The notes: a model not told the origin generated them from the letters alone. DNA of 64,000 nt from QPIN01 sp965224575 (GCA_965224575.1 CBDCZQ010000004.1:1-64000), one strand, 5' to 3'; counted from the stretch's first letter, positions 18,367 to 27,787 are shown. A program made the numbers and translations.

Positions 18367-20120
18367 AGAGTCTACTCAGAAACCACAACGCATTGATAAT
18401 ATTAATATATTAGTCTATTTATGATAAAATAGTGCACGGAAAAACAGATAAACGACTCAAAACCTGTGCACCTATGATCCGAACCTGTAGCTCGAAACAA
18501 CTCACTCTAGCAGAATTTGACTGGCCTTTTGACACGGCTCTAGATAAACACAATCGCTGGGTAAAAATGAGTCAATGCATTCCCTGGGATGACTTAGCAG
18601 AGGGTTATTATCAAGGGCTTTCGGCAGACACAGGGCGTCCAGCCAAGGATGCACGCTGCGTCATCGGTGCAGTGATCATAAAACACAAGCTAAGCTTTTC
18701 TGATATTGAAACGGTTCAGCAAATTCAAGAAAACCCTTATATGCAATTTTTTGTAGGATTTGCCAGTTTTCAGGCGGAACCACCCTTTGCGCCTTCATTA
18801 CTCGTTGATATTAGAAAACGCATGGGAGCATCCGTTTTTGAAGTATTCGAGCAAGCGATTATTAACGCACATGATGGCGAAAAGGAAAAAAGTCAGGCTA
18901 AAGCAGACCTAGAATCAGACCCCTCATCGCAGATCAATAGCAAAGAAAACGAAGATGATTCATTGCAAGGAAACGTAGAAGACGAAGCGAAATCTGATTC
19001 ACAAGAAATAGAAATAGGAAATTCAAAAGAAATTGACACACATCAAGGCAAACTGATTCTTGATGCCACTGTGGTTGAGCAAGCCATCCGTTATCCAACA
19101 GACCTTAACCTACTCAATGAAGCGCGTGAGTTCAGTGAGAAAATCATTGATTTCCTTTATTTAGAAACAACGCTGGATAAGAAGCCACGTACCTATCGAG
19201 AAAAGGCACGATCTGCTTTTTTATCGATCGTCAAACAAAAACGTCCTGGCAGGAAAAAACTACGCCGAGGAATAAAACAACAACTGCAATATCTTCGCCG
19301 TAACCTGAGACATATTGAACAACTCCTGACATACTGGCCTGAAGGCACAGAACTTCCATTACCTCGCTGGTTACTCTATCGCTACTGGGTGATTCAACAC
19401 CTCTATGAACAGCAATGGGCAATGTATACCACTAAAACTCGTCGTTGTGATAATAGAATCGTCAGTATCAGCCAACCTTATGTACGCCCCATCATTCGAG
19501 GCAAACAAAACAAGGTGGTTGAATTTGGCGCTAAACTCAGTGTCAGCCTAACAGATGATGGGTTTTCTCGTGTAGATCATTTGCGCTGGGATGCTTTTCA
19601 TGAAGGGTTGGATTTAACATCACAAGTTGAACACTATCATCAGCGAACGGGCTATTACCCAGAAAAGATCTTGGCAGACCCACTTTATGGCACGCGAGAA
19701 AACCGGAATTATCTTAAAAGCAAAGGCATCCACTTTGCGGGAAAACCACTCGGTCGACCCAAGAAAGAGACAGAAGACAACCGGGAAGAACTCAAACAAC
19801 TCAAAGCACAACGAAGAGCAGATTATCTACAACGGATACCCATTGAAGGCAAATTTGGCCAAGGCAAGAATGGCTATCGACTGAATTATATTAGAGCCAA
19901 GCGTGCAGATACCTCACTGGCATGGATCAATAGCATATTCTTGGTGATGAACCTATTGATCCTGGAAAGGATCTTTTTTGCCTGTCGTAAAAGCAGTCAA
20001 ATCAGAGATATATTGTTGTTAAAACAAATTGAAAAAATATTATGTTGTCAGATGCAGAGAATTTTTCAATTTTTTGGCCAGTTTTGTAAAAAACTCGTGC
20101 TGATTTACTGAGCAGACTCT
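18367..20120 (+). mobile_element. Complete IS1182/IS5-type insertion sequence
   Basis: The 1,754-bp element encodes one transposase. The left end AGAGTCTACTCAG (18367-18379) is inverted at the right end as CTGAGCAGACTCT (20108-20120), with one mismatch. AATT flanks both ends (18363-18366 and 20121-20124). It could be a 4-bp target duplication, but because AATT is palindromic it could equally be part of the inverted repeat. Intact ends and ORF suggest recent activity. Confidence 0.88.
18432..20111 (+). CDS. IS1182/IS5-type DDE transposase
   Basis: The 559-residue transposase has an N-terminal DUF772-like domain (GRPAKDARCVIGAVIIKH, IQENPYMQFFVGF). A charged, low-complexity spacer at about 150-200 follows, then an RNase-H-like DDE catalytic domain. 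The probable catalytic residues lie in LILDATVV (Asp), LADPLYGTREN (Asp) and PIEGKFGQGKNGY (Glu). The predicted start is GTG; an ATG 14 codons downstream (18474) is an equally good candidate. The stop codon falls inside the right inverted repeat. No frameshift or internal stop is seen. Confidence 0.92.
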   Translation: MHGKTDKRLKTCAPMIRTCSSKQLTLAEFDWPFDTALDKHNRWVKMSQCIPWDDLAEGYYQGLSADTGRPAKDARCVIGAVIIKHKLSFSDIETVQQIQENPYMQFFVGFASFQAEPPFAPSLLVDIRKRMGASVFEVFEQAIINAHDGEKEKSQAKADLESDPSSQINSKENEDDSLQGNVEDEAKSDSQEIEIGNSKEIDTHQGKLILDATVVEQAIRYPTDLNLLNEAREFSEKIIDFLYLETTLDKKPRTYREKARSAFLSIVKQKRPGRKKLRRGIKQQLQYLRRNLRHIEQLLTYWPEGTELPLPRWLLYRYWVIQHLYEQQWAMYTTKTRRCDNRIVSISQPYVRPIIRGKQNKVVEFGAKLSVSLTDDGFSRVDHLRWDAFHEGLDLTSQVEHYHQRTGYYPEKILADPLYGTRENRNYLKSKGIHFAGKPLGRPKKETEDNREELKQLKAQRRADYLQRIPIEGKFGQGKNGYRLNYIRAKRADTSLAWINSIFLVMNLLILERIFFACRKSSQIRDILLLKQIEKILCCQMQRIFQFFGQFCKKLVLIY

Positions 20121-20298
20121 AATTACCAACCAAAACCATTAAATGGGTTTCTAGGCTATTTATTCTGCGAAGTTTTACTTTCTTCGTTAGGTAAGAGTTC
20201 AACTGTTATACAGCTAAGGTTGATTTTTTAAAGTGTTCTCAGCGTTTGGCTGATGATTCTTTATAATCAGGAACCTTAACTACTTCCTTGCGCATTCC

Positions 20299-20715
20299 TT
20301 ATTCAGAGTTAGTTGCACCTTTCTTTTTAAACTCTACAGAAAATTTTTCTGGTAGTTCCCACATAGCGCCAGTTAGCGGATCCACTATTAGCATTCCAAT
20401 AAACCCACCAAAAAGAAGATTTCCGAAATACCAGCCATCTAAAGATGCGTCCAAAATAAAAGGTCCTGATTGAAACCCTTTCTTATTAAAGCTAACCTCA
20501 TAAGATTCAGCATCAAAATACCCAACATTAGCTTTCAACGTAACCTGCTGCGGAGTCACACCACTCTCAACCTGTATCCCAGCCTGATTTTTAATTATAA
20601 AAGGAACTTCAGAAGGAGAACTACCGACAACTACTGGGTAAACATTATTACTTACAATTCTTGCACAAGCTGACAAATATAAAAAACTCAGCATAACACC
20701 AATTTTAACGATCAT
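20299..20715 (-). CDS. Putative outer-membrane lipoprotein of unknown function
   Basis: The 138-residue protein has a lipoprotein signal peptide ending in the lipobox LSAC (Cys17). A beta-rich region (residues 28-95) loosely resembles PEGA-type folds (GVTPQQVTLKANVGYF). A Gly-rich hydrophobic segment follows (GNLLFGGFIGMLIVDPLTGAMWELP). Proteins with this GxxxGxxxVDPxTGAM region are small lipoproteins of unknown role. It opens the minus-strand accessory group downstream of the IS; the next gene upstream is 150 bp away. Confidence 0.75.
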   Translation of the reverse strand: MIVKIGVMLSFLYLSACARIVSNNVYPVVVGSSPSEVPFIIKNQAGIQVESGVTPQQVTLKANVGYFDAESYEVSFNKKGFQSGPFILDASLDGWYFGNLLFGGFIGMLIVDPLTGAMWELPEKFSVEFKKKGATNSE

Positions 20716-20867
20716 ACTTAACTCCTAAAATGAATTATTAACTCTATTTTCCTTTATCTTCATTGACTTATACCTTATAAAACATTACGCGATAAAAATA
20801 CTCTTGCTAGATCCTTTTGGCAAAATAAAATAACCTTTCAATTTCTAAAAACATACATAAATAATCA

Positions 20868-21140
20868 TTAATCCCAAGGTGGTAATTCTCCACTATAGGC
20901 AATAAAACCCTTATCTTTTGGATAGGTAGTTATGCCAGATAATGAGTTATTATTAGAATTTTCTGATTTAGTTTTTCCCCTTGTAGTGATAGCTTCAGTA
21001 TTCCATTTTGAAAATGAACTCACATCTGTTCCCATTGGCACATACCACTTTTTCTTAGCTGCATCCCATTTTGCACCCAGTGCTTTTGCTGCATCTTTTT
21101 CTGCATAAGGAACATTAAGATAGACTTTTGAATTGACCAT
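20868..21140 (-). CDS. DUF5710 domain protein
   Basis: The 90-residue protein has one DUF5710-like module at residues 4-45 (YLNVPYAEKDAAKALGAKWD, then WYVP). This small module is often attached to DNA-primase-like or mobile-element proteins. The remainder is polar and low in complexity and ends in ELPPWD. Function is unknown. It lies 35 bases after yaeQ on the same strand and may be co-transcribed with it. Confidence 0.8.
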   Translation of the reverse strand: MVNSKVYLNVPYAEKDAAKALGAKWDAAKKKWYVPMGTDVSSFSKWNTEAITTRGKTKSENSNNNSLSGITTYPKDKGFIAYSGELPPWD

Positions 21141-21175
21141 TTTTTCTTAATAAATATGTAAAAAAATTTAAATGA

Positions 21176-21700
21176 CTAAAGCCTATCCATTGTTATGGTA
21201 AAGCTTAAATTATCATCACTTAGATGAATCTCTCCATCTTGAATATTACATTGCAACTTCATTGATCGATTAACCATGGCTTCCACTCCTTCTGCATGAA
21301 TATGAAATACGCTAAGATTATTAAAACGCTGATATTTTTCTTGCTGTTGTTGCCACCAGACCTTTGCTTTACGTTCATGATAAGTGTAGATAATCACTCG
21401 TTTAGCACGTCCACAGGCTTTACGAATTCTTTTTTCATCAACTTGACCTAAATCAATCCACAGTTCAATATCACCAGTGAGCATTTTTTGCCAGAGCTCA
21501 GGCTCTTCATCACTGCACAGTCCTTTAGTAAAATAAAGCTGTTCATTGCCATTTATCATAAAGGCTATTAAACGCACCATAAAACGAAAATTTGTTTCAG
21601 AAGGATGCTGCGCCACTGTTAATTCATGGTTTTGATAATAATGCTGATCCATATTAGCAATATTAATAGAAACTTTATTGACTGTTGAATTAATTGCCAT
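21176..21700 (-). CDS. yaeQ: YaeQ family protein
   Basis: The 174-residue protein matches YaeQ throughout: LTVAQHPSETNFRFMVRLIAF, LYFTKGLCSDEEPELW, ELWIDLGQVDEKRIRKACGRA, and the C-terminal LQCNIQDGEIHLSDD. YaeQ has a PD-(D/E)XK nuclease-like fold; its role is uncertain (it was once proposed to suppress loss of RfaH). Length is typical (about 180). Confidence 0.93.
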   Translation of the reverse strand: MAINSTVNKVSINIANMDQHYYQNHELTVAQHPSETNFRFMVRLIAFMINGNEQLYFTKGLCSDEEPELWQKMLTGDIELWIDLGQVDEKRIRKACGRAKRVIIYTYHERKAKVWWQQQQEKYQRFNNLSVFHIHAEGVEAMVNRSMKLQCNIQDGEIHLSDDNLSFTITMDRL

Positions 21701-21779
21701 AAATGAATTCTTGTTGAATTTATAGGAAGCGCGGATTAAATAATATACTTCTCGTGGTTACGAATGCGAAGAATATTAG

Positions 21780-22229
21780 TCAATAAAAGAAAAATCTTCC
21801 CAGGCCTAAGGGATAATTCTGATAAATTGCCGAAATACTCGCAGTAAGTATCGCTATTAGGAAAAAAGTAGCAATTCCAACCAAAGCTCTATATACAACT
21901 TCATTTAATGAAAGATATTTTGTAAAACAAAATGTCGAAAAAGTAGTAATAGTTGCCAAGAGTCCACCTATAATTGCAACTCCTGTTGAAACTATACCGG
22001 AGATCATTGATGCACACCAAGGACACCGATGTTTTGCAATAAGTTTATAATAATTACAGTTAGAATCAAGTCCTGACCAAGGCCAGTCACATCCACATTG
22101 AAATAAAAAACCACATAACGGTGTAATAAGAATTAATGTGACCACCACTATAATCAATGCCGACCATTGCTTTTTAGTTGAAGAAAACAATTGCTTAATT
22201 TGTGACTTAACTAACTTGATAATCATCAT
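21780..22229 (-). CDS. Cys-rich small membrane protein, unknown
   Basis: The 149-residue protein has three predicted membrane helices, at about 24-46, 72-96 and 112-132. Between the first two lies a loop with six cysteines (CGFLFQCGCDW, DSNCNYY, HRCPWC). The paired cysteines could bind a metal or cluster or form disulfides, but no family is recognised. Start choice (MMIIK) is uncertain by one codon. Confidence 0.55.
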   Translation of the reverse strand: MMIIKLVKSQIKQLFSSTKKQWSALIIVVVTLILITPLCGFLFQCGCDWPWSGLDSNCNYYKLIAKHRCPWCASMISGIVSTGVAIIGGLLATITTFSTFCFTKYLSLNEVVYRALVGIATFFLIAILTASISAIYQNYPLGLGRFFFY

Positions 22230-22391
22230 TATATTCAGAGATAATGACCCAATCGCTCTGTTATTAAAATAACATTTCCGAGAAACTATTACTTACTTGA
22301 ATTTGTTGATTTTTTATAAAAATATATGTGTATAGTGATAATAACAGGTTTAAATTAATAAATGGAATTGATTAATTCAAATTAAATCTTC

Positions 22392-22422
22392 TTCTCACAG
22401 TCGATCACGCATGCAGAATTTA
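22392..22422 (+). repeat. Possible partial copy of repeat family 3
   Basis: GCATGCAGAATTTAT within this stretch resembles GCATGCGGAATTTAT at 38819-38833, preceded in both by a CAC(A/G)GTC motif. It lies just upstream of the protease gene. The match is short, so homology is tentative. Confidence 0.3.
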
Positions 22423-22440
22423 TTAAACAATTAATAGAAA

Positions 22441-23205
22441 ATGATGATGAAAATAAAATTCATACTTAGTCTTATAGTTTTGTTACTTTTCCCTAAAGTC
22501 TCTTTATCGCAAGATTTACCAGACACCATAGACCAGTTAAGGAAAAGTATCGTTGCTATTGGCACTACAAAGGGAATAAAAAGGCCACAACTAAGTTTCA
22601 CCGGAACTGGATTTGTTGTTGGAAATGGTAACCAAGTGATTACCAATTTACATGTAATACCCAAAGAGTTTGACTACACTAAAAATGAACGTCTCACTGT
22701 TTTTACAGGAAGTGGAAATTCTGCAAAAGGAAGGGTTGCAGTAATCTTAAAGTCAGATACAGATCACGATTTAGTCTTATTGAAAATTTTAGGGGAAAGC
22801 CTTCCCGCTGTAAAATTGGACGTTTCAAGCAATTTGAGAGAAGGAACCGAAGTTGCTTTTACTGGATTTCCTATCGGTATGGTTCTAGGCCTCTTTCCAG
22901 TTACCCATAAAGGTATAATTTCCGCAAAATCGCCAATTGTAATACCGGCCCATTCGGCAAAGCAACTCACAGCAAAAATGATCAAAAGGATGAAAACTCC
23001 CTTCAATGTCTATCAATTAGATGCAATTGCATATCCCGGAAACAGTGGAAGCCCTGTATACCAAATAGATACAGGGATGGTTGTAGGTATTCTTAACAGC
23101 GTGTATGTCAAAGGGACAAAGGAGTCCGCCCTAACAAACCCCTCGGGGATCAGTTATGCAATTCCAGTCCAATATGCCCAGGATTTATTGAATATTTTAC
23201 AATGA
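22441..23205 (+). CDS. Secreted trypsin-like serine protease (S1C-like, no PDZ)
   Basis: The 254-residue protein has a signal peptide (residues 1-23, ending SLS) and a trypsin-like domain. The catalytic triad appears as His in NLHVIP, Asp in TDHDLVLLKI, and Ser in YPGNSGSPVY. There is no PDZ domain, so it is a single-domain relative of HtrA/Deg proteases acting in the periplasm. The region 160-190 carries an insertion rich in Lys and Ala. It is transcribed opposite to its neighbours. Substrate is unknown. Confidence 0.88.
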   Translation: MMMKIKFILSLIVLLLFPKVSLSQDLPDTIDQLRKSIVAIGTTKGIKRPQLSFTGTGFVVGNGNQVITNLHVIPKEFDYTKNERLTVFTGSGNSAKGRVAVILKSDTDHDLVLLKILGESLPAVKLDVSSNLREGTEVAFTGFPIGMVLGLFPVTHKGIISAKSPIVIPAHSAKQLTAKMIKRMKTPFNVYQLDAIAYPGNSGSPVYQIDTGMVVGILNSVYVKGTKESALTNPSGISYAIPVQYAQDLLNILQ

Positions 23206-23257
23206 CTTATTGAATTTAGATGCTACTTTCTACACTAAACTTCTGTTTTATGTAGCC

Positions 23258-24280
23258 TTAATCATCAAAAAAACCAGATGACAAAATAATTTTTCTTTTC
23301 TTTCTTAACTTGACGATTTTAGGATCAAAGTTTTCTACAATATTTTGATAATTATCATCCAAAAAAAGTTTAGCCTTGCCTATTTCTTCTTCTAGCTGTT
23401 CTTCAATAATAGAATAATCAGCCATTAATGGCTGATTATCAGATAATAAATATCGCCAGCGAATTTTCTTCAAGGTTTCTTCATTAGTAAAAATAAAACT
23501 ACGTTGTAGATCATCATCGCAATCAAAGTCTTTAATATAAATAGCAGGTTTAAGCTTTGAACTAGATTGACTAATTATTAACCAACGTTCCTGTAAATAT
23601 GGATACCATCGATATTGTAGCTCTTTTAGTTGTTCTTCCTGTCCATTAGCATCCTCTTTTAAATCCCAAAGAACACCTTCCTTTTCATGTTTTCCATGAT
23701 TTTTTCCTTCAATCAAATTATGCGGAATCAACTTCTCAATATATTCTCTTCCAGCCTCTTCAATATCATCATAAAGATAAGTAGCAACCGAGGTAAATGT
23801 TGCATAGTAAAACTCCTCTTCAATTAATAATCTAATCCAGGGTGGCCAACGAAATGCAAAATAATTGGTCTCTTTATAATTCTTAAACTCCTTTTTTTTA
23901 GTTTCCTCCTGAAACAAAAAATCGGCATAGTCATAATCATATAATGTCGTAAAATCAAGCAAACTTTTATCATCAGCAAGATACTCATTAAGATAAATTG
24001 TATCTTCTCCTATTCCCCTTGTTAGTAACAGAGCCCAATTTATAATATTCAATTTTTCAAGAGAAATATTCGACCAGACATCACTAAGTTCTTCAGGGCT
24101 ACATTGAATATCCAATAAACTATCCAGTAAAAACATCTCTACCTTCTGACGAGTCTTCTCATCCATAGTTACTCGAAATTTTTCCTGCTTCTTTTCAGGC
24201 CAGGAATAATACAACGGATCAGCTAGAATCAATGCCTTGCGAGCAGCGGCTGTTACCTCAGTCTTACTTGTTGAATTCAA
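23258..24280 (-). CDS. Conserved-looking hypothetical protein
   Basis: The 340-residue soluble, acidic, aromatic-rich protein has no signal peptide or membrane helix. Predicted mostly alpha-helical, it contains a W/Y-rich central part (YFAFRWPPWIRLLIEEEFYYA) and a basic stretch at 322-331 (KLRKKRKI). No family is recognised. It is convergent with the protease gene and followed upstream by a gene-free stretch before tRNA-Pro. Good codon usage and length argue that it is real. Confidence 0.6.
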   Translation of the reverse strand: MNSTSKTEVTAAARKALILADPLYYSWPEKKQEKFRVTMDEKTRQKVEMFLLDSLLDIQCSPEELSDVWSNISLEKLNIINWALLLTRGIGEDTIYLNEYLADDKSLLDFTTLYDYDYADFLFQEETKKKEFKNYKETNYFAFRWPPWIRLLIEEEFYYATFTSVATYLYDDIEEAGREYIEKLIPHNLIEGKNHGKHEKEGVLWDLKEDANGQEEQLKELQYRWYPYLQERWLIISQSSSKLKPAIYIKDFDCDDDLQRSFIFTNEETLKKIRWRYLLSDNQPLMADYSIIEEQLEEEIGKAKLFLDDNYQNIVENFDPKIVKLRKKRKIILSSGFFDD

Positions 24281-24610
24281 TTAGTTTATTGCCTATTAGG
24301 TCATAAAAAATTTAATACTCAGACAAACAATTAAGCTAACGACATAAAAAAACCAAATAAAAAGTACAAGGACTTCTCATAAAACTTAATCAGATCTGGA
24401 TCTTTACTGCTGGGAAAAGGCCTTAGAATAAAAGTTAAGTAGAATAAATATTTTTTATTATGCTTTTACTAGCTAAGAAAGCTAGACGATAAAAAATCAC
24501 ATTGAATGGTGAGGGGGGAAATTGACTATTTTAATGAAATATTTTACGTTGTAACTGAATATCGTTTCACCCAGAGTTTTAAAAAAACAACCCCAAGCTA
24601 TTGATTATAT
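24281..24610. other. Gene-free region beside tRNA-Pro
   Basis: This 330-bp AT-rich stretch has no ORF. A six-base palindromic stem-loop (CTAGCT/AGCTAG, 24469-24485) is the only structure noted. No repeat of the tRNA-Pro 3' end is seen, so nothing supports an attachment site. Confidence 0.4.
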
Positions 24611-24687
24611 TGGTCGGGACGGCGGGATTCGAACCCACGACCCCTACACCCCCAGTATAGTGCGCTACCAAACTGCGCTACGCCCCG
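24611..24687 (-). tRNA. tRNA-Pro (anticodon GGG)
   Basis: The minus strand folds as a full cloverleaf of 77 nt: acceptor CGGGGCG/CGTCCCG, D-stem GCGC/GCGC, anticodon stem CTATA/TGTAG with loop CTGGGGG giving anticodon GGG, and T-loop TTCGAAT. Discriminator A and CCA are encoded. It lies downstream of the merR-like gene, at the end of the thrS-ihfA gene cluster. Confidence 0.95.
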
Positions 24688-24770
24688 ATTATAAATTCTT
24701 AATGGAGATAGCAATGATAAGATTAGTTATCAATTCCTATTCTATTAAGAAAATATATTATTATCTGTAA

Positions 24771-25127
24771 TTAAACTTTCAACAATTCTAGAATATCTTC
24801 TAACTCACCGATCATTTGGTGAACTAATTGTTTGGATCTAGTTGAATCTTCTTTCGCATCATCACTGGCTAAGTGTACTCTTGCGCCACCAATAGTATAG
24901 CCTTTCTCATAGAGAAGAGATCTAATTTGCCGAATCATTAAGACATCATGACGTTGATAATAACGCCTGTTACCACGTCTCTTAACTGGGTTAAGATCTG
25001 TAAATTCTTGTTCCCAATAGCGTAATACGTGGGGTTTAACCCCACATAATTCACTTACCTCACCTATAGTGAAATATCTTTTTGCCGGTATTGCAGGCAA
25101 TTCATTATTATTACTCGGCTCCAGCAT
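24771..25127 (-). CDS. MerR-family transcriptional regulator next to ihfA
   Basis: The 118-residue protein has a MerR-type winged helix-turn-helix (YFTIGEVSELCGVKPHVLRYWE, NRRYYQRHDVLMIRQIRSLL) and a short C-terminal helix without metal-binding cysteines. A MerR gene immediately after ihfA is a conserved feature of many gammaproteobacteria; its target is not established. Its start lies inside the ihfA end (17-base overlap), indicating coupling. Confidence 0.92.
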   Translation of the reverse strand: MLEPSNNNELPAIPAKRYFTIGEVSELCGVKPHVLRYWEQEFTDLNPVKRRGNRRYYQRHDVLMIRQIRSLLYEKGYTIGGARVHLASDDAKEDSTRSKQLVHQMIGELEDILELLKV

Positions 25128-25407
25128 ATTGTTCTACTCTAGCTTTAAGTTTTTGACCAGACCTGAATGTTACCACACGGCGAGCAGAAATGGGTATTTC
25201 TTCTCCAGTTTTTGGATTTCGTCCAGGGCGACTACTTTTATCTCTTAACTCAAATTTCCCAAATCCAGAAATTTTAACTTGTTCACCTTTATCTAAAGAA
25301 CCTTTAATTTCTTCAAAAAAAAGTTCAATCATTTCTTTTGCTTCGCGTTTGTTTAACCCAAGTTCATCAAATAATCTCTCAGCGAAGTCTGCTTTTGTTA
25401 ATGCCAT
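25111..25407 (-). CDS. ihfA: Integration host factor subunit alpha
   Basis: IhfA pairs with IhfB to form the sharply DNA-bending factor IHF. The 98-residue protein contains the HU/IHF signature (GFGKFELRDKSSRPGRNPKTGE) with the intercalating proline in the beta arm. The KREAKEMIELFFEEIKGSL helix is characteristic of the alpha subunit, as is the position after pheT. Four bases separate it from the pheT stop. Confidence 0.97.
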   Translation of the reverse strand: MALTKADFAERLFDELGLNKREAKEMIELFFEEIKGSLDKGEQVKISGFGKFELRDKSSRPGRNPKTGEEIPISARRVVTFRSGQKLKARVEQYAGAE

Positions 25408-25411
25408 TTTA

Positions 25412-27787
25412 TCACTCTCTCAATTTTGCTTTGATATTAATATTTAACCTTTCTAACACATTGGTAAATATAGCATCAATTTCAGTTTCCGTTAATGTCT
25501 GTACCATATCTTGCAGGATCAAGCCTAATGCTACGCTTTTATAGCCCTTTTCAACCCCTTCTCCTCGGTAGACATCAAAAACAAGAATATCTTTAATCTT
25601 ATCTTCTTTACAAGAATGGATACAATTCATTATATCATCTATTGTAATTTTTTCTTTAACTATCAGAGCCATATCCCTTCGAACTGAAGGAAATTTTGAC
25701 AATACTTGAAATTTGGGAACTTGTTTCTTACAAGCCAAATCTTGATCTAATTCAAAAAGATAGACCTGAGTCTCAAATCCTAACTTTTTTTCCAAAGTTG
25801 GGTGCAACATTCCTAAAACCCCAACTTTGTCACCTTCTTCGGTAAAAATTTCAGCACTTTGCCCAGGATGTAAAGCAGAGTGTTTTACTGTCGAAAGTTG
25901 CACTTTACAACTAGTTAAATCAAATAAAGCTTCTAAATCGCCTTTCAGATCAAAAAAATCAACCTTCTTGGTACGTTCAGACCACTTTTCAGAATATCTA
26001 TTTCCTAGCACCAAACCTGAAATCATTTTTTGTTGAATCATTTCATTGTTTTTGTTTAGAAAACGTAACCCTGTTTCAAATAACCTTACCCTACTCTGCT
26101 GCCGCTTTGTATTATAGAGTGCTGCATTTAGTAACCCACACCATAAGGTAGTCCGCATAACTGATAATTCAGAGGAAATTGGATTCTTAAGACGAATTAA
26201 TTCGTCATCAGGAACTATCGCTTGCTGTATCTTTTCATCTACAAAACTATAAGTAATTGCTTCTTGATAGCCTCTATCAACCAATATATCTTGAATTCTA
26301 TCTAACGGAAGTAAAGCCTCTTCAGCTTTGCCCAGTTCAGAACGCATCAATAAACTACTATTAGGCAAATTATTGTAACCATAGATCCGGCCAATTTCTT
26401 CCAACAAATCTGCTTCTATAGTAATATCAAACCTATATCCTGGTGGAGTAATACGCCAGCCATTTGATACTGCTTCTACGTGCATTCCCAAGCCTTCAAA
26501 AATTCTGATAACTTCCTCATTAGCCATGCTAATGCCCAAAACTTTTTCTATTCGTTTCAACCTCAAATCGACTGGCTGTATTTTTGGTAAAGTCTCTTCA
26601 GTTGAAACCTTAGAAATTGGGCCAGCGCTACCACCTACAATATCCACAATCAGCTGAGTCGCTCTTTCAATCGCTCGTTCTTGCAAAGTAAAATCAACCC
26701 CTCGCTCAAAACGATGTGAAGAATCAGTGTGTAACCCAAATTGACGGGCTTTACCTGCAATCTTTACCGGCTTGAAAAAAGCACATTCCAAAAAAACATC
26801 CTTTGTTTTGTCAGTAACTGAAGATGGTTTACCGCCCATAACACCAGCTAAGGCTAAAGGCTGTTTATCATCGGCTATAACCAAGGCAACGCCATCTAAC
26901 TTAATTGTTTGATCATTTAATAAAGCTAGTTCTTCATTTTTATCACTAACTCGTACAGTGATAGATCCAGTTATTTTTTCTGCATCAAATGCATGTAGAG
27001 GTTGCCCTAACTCTAATAACACATAGTTTGTAACATCAACGATAGGTCCTAAACTTCTTAAACCAGATCGCCGAAGTCGTTCCTGCATCCATAATGGCGT
27101 TTCAGCAGTAGAATTCACGTTCTTGATTAATCGCCCTAAATATCGAGGACATTCTTCTTTAGCTTCTACTGTTACATCAATGACTGAATCATGGTTAACT
27201 TCAACAGGAATAAATTCCACAGCTGAACTGCTCATTTTATTCAACACAGCCACTTCTCTGGCAACACCCTCAACACTTAAACAGTCTGCTCTATTAGGCG
27301 TTAAATCTAATTCAATAATTGAATCATTTAGTGATAAGTATTCTCGAATATCTGTACCTACAGGAGCATCTACTGATAATTCCATTAAGCCATCAGCTTC
27401 TGATGCTAAGCCCAATTCTTTATCAGAACATAACATTCCAAATGAAAGTTCACCGCGTAATTTTGATTTCTTGATTTTAAAATCATTAGGCAATTCTGCT
27501 CCAATTAATGCAGCAGGTACTTTTAGTCCTACTCGAACGTTACTGGCTCCACAAACAATTTGTAATGGTTCTGCTTCTCCAACAGTTACTTTACATATTT
27601 TTAATTTATCTGCATTTGAATGCTGCTCTATCGAAAGAACTTCTGCAACGACTACACCAGTAAATTCAGCTGCTGCAGGCTCTACTGAATCAACTTCCAA
27701 GCCTGCCATTGTTAATTGATCTACAAGTTCTTTTGTTGCTACTGGTGGATTAACTAGCTCTCTTAACCAAGCTTCACTAATTTGCAT
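25412..27787 (-). CDS. pheT: Phenylalanine-tRNA ligase subunit beta
   Basis: The 791-residue beta subunit forms the (alpha-beta)2 PheRS. Domains in order: N-terminal, tRNA-binding OB domain (about 39-150), B3/B4 editing domain (about 210-390), B5 domain (about 400-470), catalytic-like core, and C-terminal ferredoxin-like anticodon-binding domain (about 695-790). Length matches the family. It lies 15 bases after pheS in the same operon. Confidence 0.98.
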   Translation of the reverse strand: MQISEAWLRELVNPPVATKELVDQLTMAGLEVDSVEPAAAEFTGVVVAEVLSIEQHSNADKLKICKVTVGEAEPLQIVCGASNVRVGLKVPAALIGAELPNDFKIKKSKLRGELSFGMLCSDKELGLASEADGLMELSVDAPVGTDIREYLSLNDSIIELDLTPNRADCLSVEGVAREVAVLNKMSSSAVEFIPVEVNHDSVIDVTVEAKEECPRYLGRLIKNVNSTAETPLWMQERLRRSGLRSLGPIVDVTNYVLLELGQPLHAFDAEKITGSITVRVSDKNEELALLNDQTIKLDGVALVIADDKQPLALAGVMGGKPSSVTDKTKDVFLECAFFKPVKIAGKARQFGLHTDSSHRFERGVDFTLQERAIERATQLIVDIVGGSAGPISKVSTEETLPKIQPVDLRLKRIEKVLGISMANEEVIRIFEGLGMHVEAVSNGWRITPPGYRFDITIEADLLEEIGRIYGYNNLPNSSLLMRSELGKAEEALLPLDRIQDILVDRGYQEAITYSFVDEKIQQAIVPDDELIRLKNPISSELSVMRTTLWCGLLNAALYNTKRQQSRVRLFETGLRFLNKNNEMIQQKMISGLVLGNRYSEKWSERTKKVDFFDLKGDLEALFDLTSCKVQLSTVKHSALHPGQSAEIFTEEGDKVGVLGMLHPTLEKKLGFETQVYLFELDQDLACKKQVPKFQVLSKFPSVRRDMALIVKEKITIDDIMNCIHSCKEDKIKDILVFDVYRGEGVEKGYKSVALGLILQDMVQTLTETEIDAIFTNVLERLNINIKAKLRE

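Noticed and set aside
24611..24687. tRNA-Pro as an integration site for the accessory block
   Set aside because: No direct repeat of the tRNA 3' end and no integrase gene are present in the window.
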